This document shows, in pieces, positions 5,825-7,629 of a DNA stretch of 7,629 nucleotides. Every line of letters begins with the position of its first letter. Position 1 is the first letter of the stretch. Under the pieces are notes generated by a model, which was not told the DNA's origin, did not search any database, and saw only the letters and a program-made list of their open reading frames with translations. A program made the position numbers and the translations under genes. This DNA comes from Euryarchaeota archaeon UBA59 (GTDB taxonomy: Archaea; Thermoplasmatota; Poseidoniia; Poseidoniales; Thalassarchaeaceae). The DNA lies in assembly GCA_002505495.1 (NCBI GenBank), contig DAVI01000095.1, positions 9,394 through 17,022 of the forward strand, given 5' to 3'.

Positions 5825-6019
5825 ATGGCACAAGGAACTGTCAAGTGGTTCAACCAAGTGAAGGGATTCGGGTTTATCGAGCAAGAGGGCGGAGACGACC
5901 TCTTCGTTCACAAGTCCCAGGTTGAGGGAACCATAAGAGATGGCGACACCGTCGAGTTCGAGGTTGGCGAAGGACCCAAGGGACCTAACGCAGTCAACGT
6001 TCGAAAGGTCGACGAGTGA
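5825..6019 (+). CDS. Cold-shock domain protein (CspA family)
   Basis: This 64-residue single OB-fold protein binds single-stranded RNA and DNA and typically acts as an RNA chaperone, melting secondary structure at low temperature or aiding transcription and translation. All landmarks are present: the G4-T-V-K-W-F9 opening, RNP1 K13-G-F-G-F-I18, RNP2 L26-F-V-H29, and a C-terminal beta strand ending NAVNVRKVDE. Length and sequence are typical of the bacterial/archaeal family, with no extra domain. An in-frame GTG at 5810 would add five residues (MAVGN), but the ATG at 5825 is preferred because it gives the canonical MxxGTVKWF start and has GGTGGG five to ten bases upstream. The gene stands between the Topo VI terminator and a DEAD-box helicase gene on the same strand; csp and helicase products often cooperate in cold adaptation. 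It could be co-transcribed with the helicase across the 174-base structured gap. Confidence 0.95.
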   Translation: MAQGTVKWFNQVKGFGFIEQEGGDDLFVHKSQVEGTIRDGDTVEFEVGEGPKGPNAVNVRKVDE

Positions 6020-6021
6020 AA

Positions 6022-6040
6022 CCCCAGCCCATCAGGGGCT
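6022..6040 (+). other. Hairpin just after the cold-shock gene
   Basis: Either AGCCC (6026-6030) pairs with GGGCT (6036-6040) around the loop ATCAG, or CCCC (6022-6025) pairs with GGGG (6035-6038). It begins three bases after the stop codon. There is no T-run, so it could be a 3' stabilising structure or a weak pause, allowing transcription to continue to the helicase gene. Confidence 0.35.
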
Positions 6041-6043
6041 TCA

Positions 6044-6143
6044 GAGTGATTCGCCTCTCAATAGTAGGCGGTAGGAGCGTATGCTCTATCCATCGCTTGT
6101 TCGCCTGTGAAATCAGTTCACGCCATGCCATTGTGAATCACTC
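6044..6143 (+). promoter_or_regulatory. Candidate structured RNA element (three-helix fold with alternative pairing) before the helicase gene
   Basis: GAGTGATTCGC (6044-6054) pairs with GTGAATCACTC (6133-6143) to close a 100-base domain: 11 bp with one G-U, across about 78 bases. Inside are P2, AGGCGG (6066-6071) with TCGCCT (6101-6106), capped by GAGC-GTAT-GCTC (6075-6086), and P3, GTGAA (6107-6111) with TTCAC (6117-6121), loop ATCAG. P2 and P3 abut, so they could stack. TCGCCT also occurs at 6051-6056, exactly 50 bases earlier, so AGGCGG has a second, local partner (loop CTCAATAGT) whose use would break the closing stem. This two-state design resembles cis-acting RNA switches and cold-shock leaders. 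It is not a tRNA and matches no known class I recognise. Pairing is read from the sequence; regulation is inferred. Confidence 0.4.
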
Positions 6144-6162
6144 GACTTTGCTAACTGTGGAT

Positions 6163-6170
6163 ACTAAATA
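6163..6170 (+). promoter_or_regulatory. Weak TATA-like element directly before the helicase gene
   Basis: ACTAAATA is A/T-rich and TATA-like, but typical spacing would start transcription at about 6190, downstream of the ribosome binding site at 6184-6188. It would then yield a nearly leaderless message lacking both that site and the structured element. It is listed as the competing explanation to read-through from the cold-shock gene. Confidence 0.2.
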
Positions 6171-6178
6171 GGGAGGGT

Positions 6179-6189
6179 TGGCCGGTGAA
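6179..6189 (+). promoter_or_regulatory. Helicase ribosome binding site with upstream complementary segment
   Basis: GGTGA (6184-6188), five bases before the ATG at 6194, is the ribosome binding site. The surrounding TGGC (6179-6182) and GTGAA (6185-6189) are together complementary to the continuous TTCACGCCA at 6117-6125, giving 9 bp with a 2-base bulge. The first five bases of that segment are also the 3' arm of P3, so P3 and site-blocking pairing exclude each other. Confidence 0.5.
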
Positions 6190-6193
6190 AAAC

Positions 6194-7629
6194 ATGACGG
6201 GCGTGAGTTTCTCTGACCTCGGCGTTCCAGCCCCATTGGTTCACACCCTACGACATCAGGGAATCAGCGAACCGTTCGAGGTTCAGATGGAGGCGATTCC
6301 CGATGCGATGTTGGGCAGAGACGTCAGCTGCCGCGCCCCTACCGGCTCAGGTAAGACGCTAGCATTCGGCCTGCCGCTTCTGACTCGCTGCGTGCGGGCA
6401 GACCCCTATCTCCCAACCTCACTCATCCTCACTCCCACGCGAGAGTTGGCCGAACAGATCTGCAAGGTTCTCACGCCCTTGGCGCACGAGATGGATTTGG
6501 AAGTCGTGGCCATCTATGGAGGAACTGCCTATTCGAAACAGACTCGCCCACTGAAGCGGGGAGTCGATGTCGTAGTCGCCTGCCCGGGTCGATTGCTGGA
6601 CTTGATGGACAATGGTGCGCTGAGTTTGGAGAACGTCGACATCGTGGTCATCGATGAAGCCGACCGAATGGCTGACATGGGCTTCATGGAGCCTGTCTGC
6701 CAGATACTGGACAACTGTTCAGCCGAGCGCCAAACTATTCTCTACAGCGCAACCCTCGATGATGAGGTCGCTGACTTGGTGAAGAACTACCAGCACCAGC
6801 CCGTGACCATTGAGATTGGGCCAAAGGAAGTCAGCATGGAGAGCATGAACCACCTCTTCTGGTTGATGAAGAACTCGATGAAGTCTGAGATCGCTGGTGA
6901 GGCGATTCGCAAAAATGGACGCAGCATCGTATTCTGCAGAACAAGAGCTGGTGTGGACCGAGTCGGTGACGAGTTGGAAGACATCGGATTGAGTGTGGCA
7001 ACACTCCACGGTGGCCTCTCTCAGCGACAAAGGGACGGGGCGATGGGCCGCTTCACCAAGGGGAATTGCATCGTACTAGTCGCAACAGATGTCGCCGCAC
7101 GAGGAATTGACGTCGAAGGCGTTCAAAACGTGATTCACTACGACCCTCCGGAGAATGGCAAGGCGTACAAGCACCGAAGTGGGCGAACTGCGCGCGCCGG
7201 TGCGGTGGGAAATGTCATCTCGCTGGTCCAAAGACCGCAGAAGAAGGCGTACAGCCGGATGCAGAGAGAGGTCGGCATCAAATGCCAATTCACACCACCA
7301 AACTTCTCCGACCTGCCGGATAGCGACTTCGTCTTCACTCCTGAATCCCGCCCTCGCAGGAACGGCCGGCAAGAGTCCCGAAACGGCGGATACAACAACC
7401 GTGGTCGCTCCCAAAACCGCTCAAGAGGCAGGTCAAACGGGCGTGGTGGCCGAAATGGTCGCTCAAACAGTCGAAGAGAAGGAAACCAGTCTGGTGATGG
7501 TCGAAATCACGGTGGCCACTACGGGGGTAGGTCACGCGGTGGTCGAAGTGGGGGTGGTCGCTCCAACGGTCCTTCCCACGGGCGCTCCTCCTGGCGTTCC
7601 AACGGTGGTGGTGGCCGCTCAAACGGTCG
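6194..7629 (+). CDS. DEAD-box ATP-dependent RNA helicase with RG-rich C-terminal tail, 3' end beyond the window
   Basis: This ATP-dependent RNA helicase would unwind short duplexes and remodel RNA-protein complexes, in ribosome assembly, mRNA decay or cold adaptation. The frame is open for 478 codons to the edge. All motifs are in order: Q motif with Gln31; motif I A48-P-T-G-S-G-K-T55; Ia PTRELA (81-86); CPGR (130-133, usually TPGR); DEAD (154-157); SAT (185-187); IVFCRT (245-250); VATDVAARGID (296-306); and motif VI HRSGRTARAG (327-336), a variant of HRIGRTGRAG with the arginine fingers kept. After the second RecA domain (to about 355) a low-complexity tail from about 386 is rich in Arg, Gly, Ser and Asn, typical of RNA-binding RG tails. 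The ATG at 6194 follows GGTGA with 5-base spacing. The upstream gap carries a candidate RNA switch. The family is certain; the specific role (DeaD/CsdA/RhlE-like) is not. Confidence 0.96.
   Translation, partial: MTGVSFSDLGVPAPLVHTLRHQGISEPFEVQMEAIPDAMLGRDVSCRAPTGSGKTLAFGLPLLTRCVRADPYLPTSLILTPTRELAEQICKVLTPLAHEMDLEVVAIYGGTAYSKQTRPLKRGVDVVVACPGRLLDLMDNGALSLENVDIVVIDEADRMADMGFMEPVCQILDNCSAERQTILYSATLDDEVADLVKNYQHQPVTIEIGPKEVSMESMNHLFWLMKNSMKSEIAGEAIRKNGRSIVFCRTRAGVDRVGDELEDIGLSVATLHGGLSQRQRDGAMGRFTKGNCIVLVATDVAARGIDVEGVQNVIHYDPPENGKAYKHRSGRTARAGAVGNVISLVQRPQKKAYSRMQREVGIKCQFTPPNFSDLPDSDFVFTPESRPRRNGRQESRNGGYNNRGRSQNRSRGRSNGRGGRNGRSNSRREGNQSGDGRNHGGHYGGRSRGGRSGGGRSNGPSHGRSSWRSNGGGGRSNG
7349..7629 (+). 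repeat. Low-complexity RG/RSNG repeat tract inside the helicase gene
   Basis: The tail encodes repeated RSNG units (residues 413-416, 457-460, 468-471 and 475-478, plus RSNS at 423-426) mixed with RGG, GRS and GGR. At the DNA level the units recur as CGCTCAAACGG-like and GGTGGTGG-like strings with synonymous variation, which suggests expansion by slippage or unequal recombination. Such tails bind RNA non-specifically and may promote condensates. The tract continues past the window edge. Confidence 0.75.

Noticed and set aside
6064..6122. Possible tRNA in the stem-rich gap before the helicase
   Set aside because: No acceptor stem, no T-loop GTTCRANTC and no anticodon arm can be placed; the stems fit a different layout.
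7335..7622. Minus-strand frame rich in His and Arg over the helicase tail
   Set aside because: It is the complement of the RG-repeat coding tract; the composition is explained by the repeats.
1..7629. Mobile elements, CRISPR arrays or integration sites
   Set aside because: No transposase, regular spaced repeats, terminal inverted repeats or tRNA-linked duplications are visible; all genes are of housekeeping type.

Overview
The window looks like chromosomal DNA of a mesophilic marine archaeon, most likely a Marine Group II (Poseidoniia) or related Thermoplasmatota-type euryarchaeon. This is inferred from four things: a zinc-ribbon N-terminus that reads as archaeal TFB; a complete type IIB topoisomerase (Topo VI B and A subunits in an ATGA-overlap operon); ribosome binding sites of the archaeal GGTGA type; and a cold-shock-domain protein next to a DEAD-box RNA helicase with an RG-rich tail, as expected in a cool-water archaeon. 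No mobile element, CRISPR array, tRNA or rRNA was found. Every gene appears intact apart from the two cut by the window edges.

Layout. On the minus strand, 1-68 is the start of a probable tfb gene. A shared divergent intergenic region (69-267) separates it from a 665-residue aconitase-superfamily hydro-lyase (268-2265) whose small swivel domain lies in front of the catalytic domains. A 130-base gap leads to the topoisomerase VI operon: top6B (2396-4537) and top6A (4534-5631), overlapping by four bases. After a hairpin and T-run terminator and a GC-rich hairpin come a cold-shock protein (5825-6019) and, 174 bases on, a DEAD-box RNA helicase (6194 to the window end, incomplete).

How the genes fit together. 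TFB recruits RNA polymerase. Topo VI relaxes and decatenates DNA through the GHKL ATPase subunit B and the Spo11-like cleaving subunit A. The cold-shock protein and DEAD-box helicase form a plausible RNA-remodelling pair. The aconitase-like enzyme belongs to central carbon or amino-acid metabolism, and its exact substrate cannot be read from the sequence.

Most unusual signals. (1) The gap between the cold-shock gene and the helicase gene can fold into a three-helix RNA with an 11-bp closing stem. It contains an exact repeat (TCGCCT, 50 bases apart) giving one strand two alternative partners, and a segment able to pair with the helicase ribosome binding site. It is a candidate RNA switch or thermometer. 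(2) Topo VI B ends in an acidic tail and a peptide, QSNLNDW, resembling a PCNA-binding (PIP) motif. (3) The aconitase leader has a perfect 8-bp hairpin that overlaps the ribosome binding site, and the stop codon of a 17-residue upstream ORF falls at its loop. (4) A 10-base motif following a hairpin is shared by the aconitase and top6B leaders.
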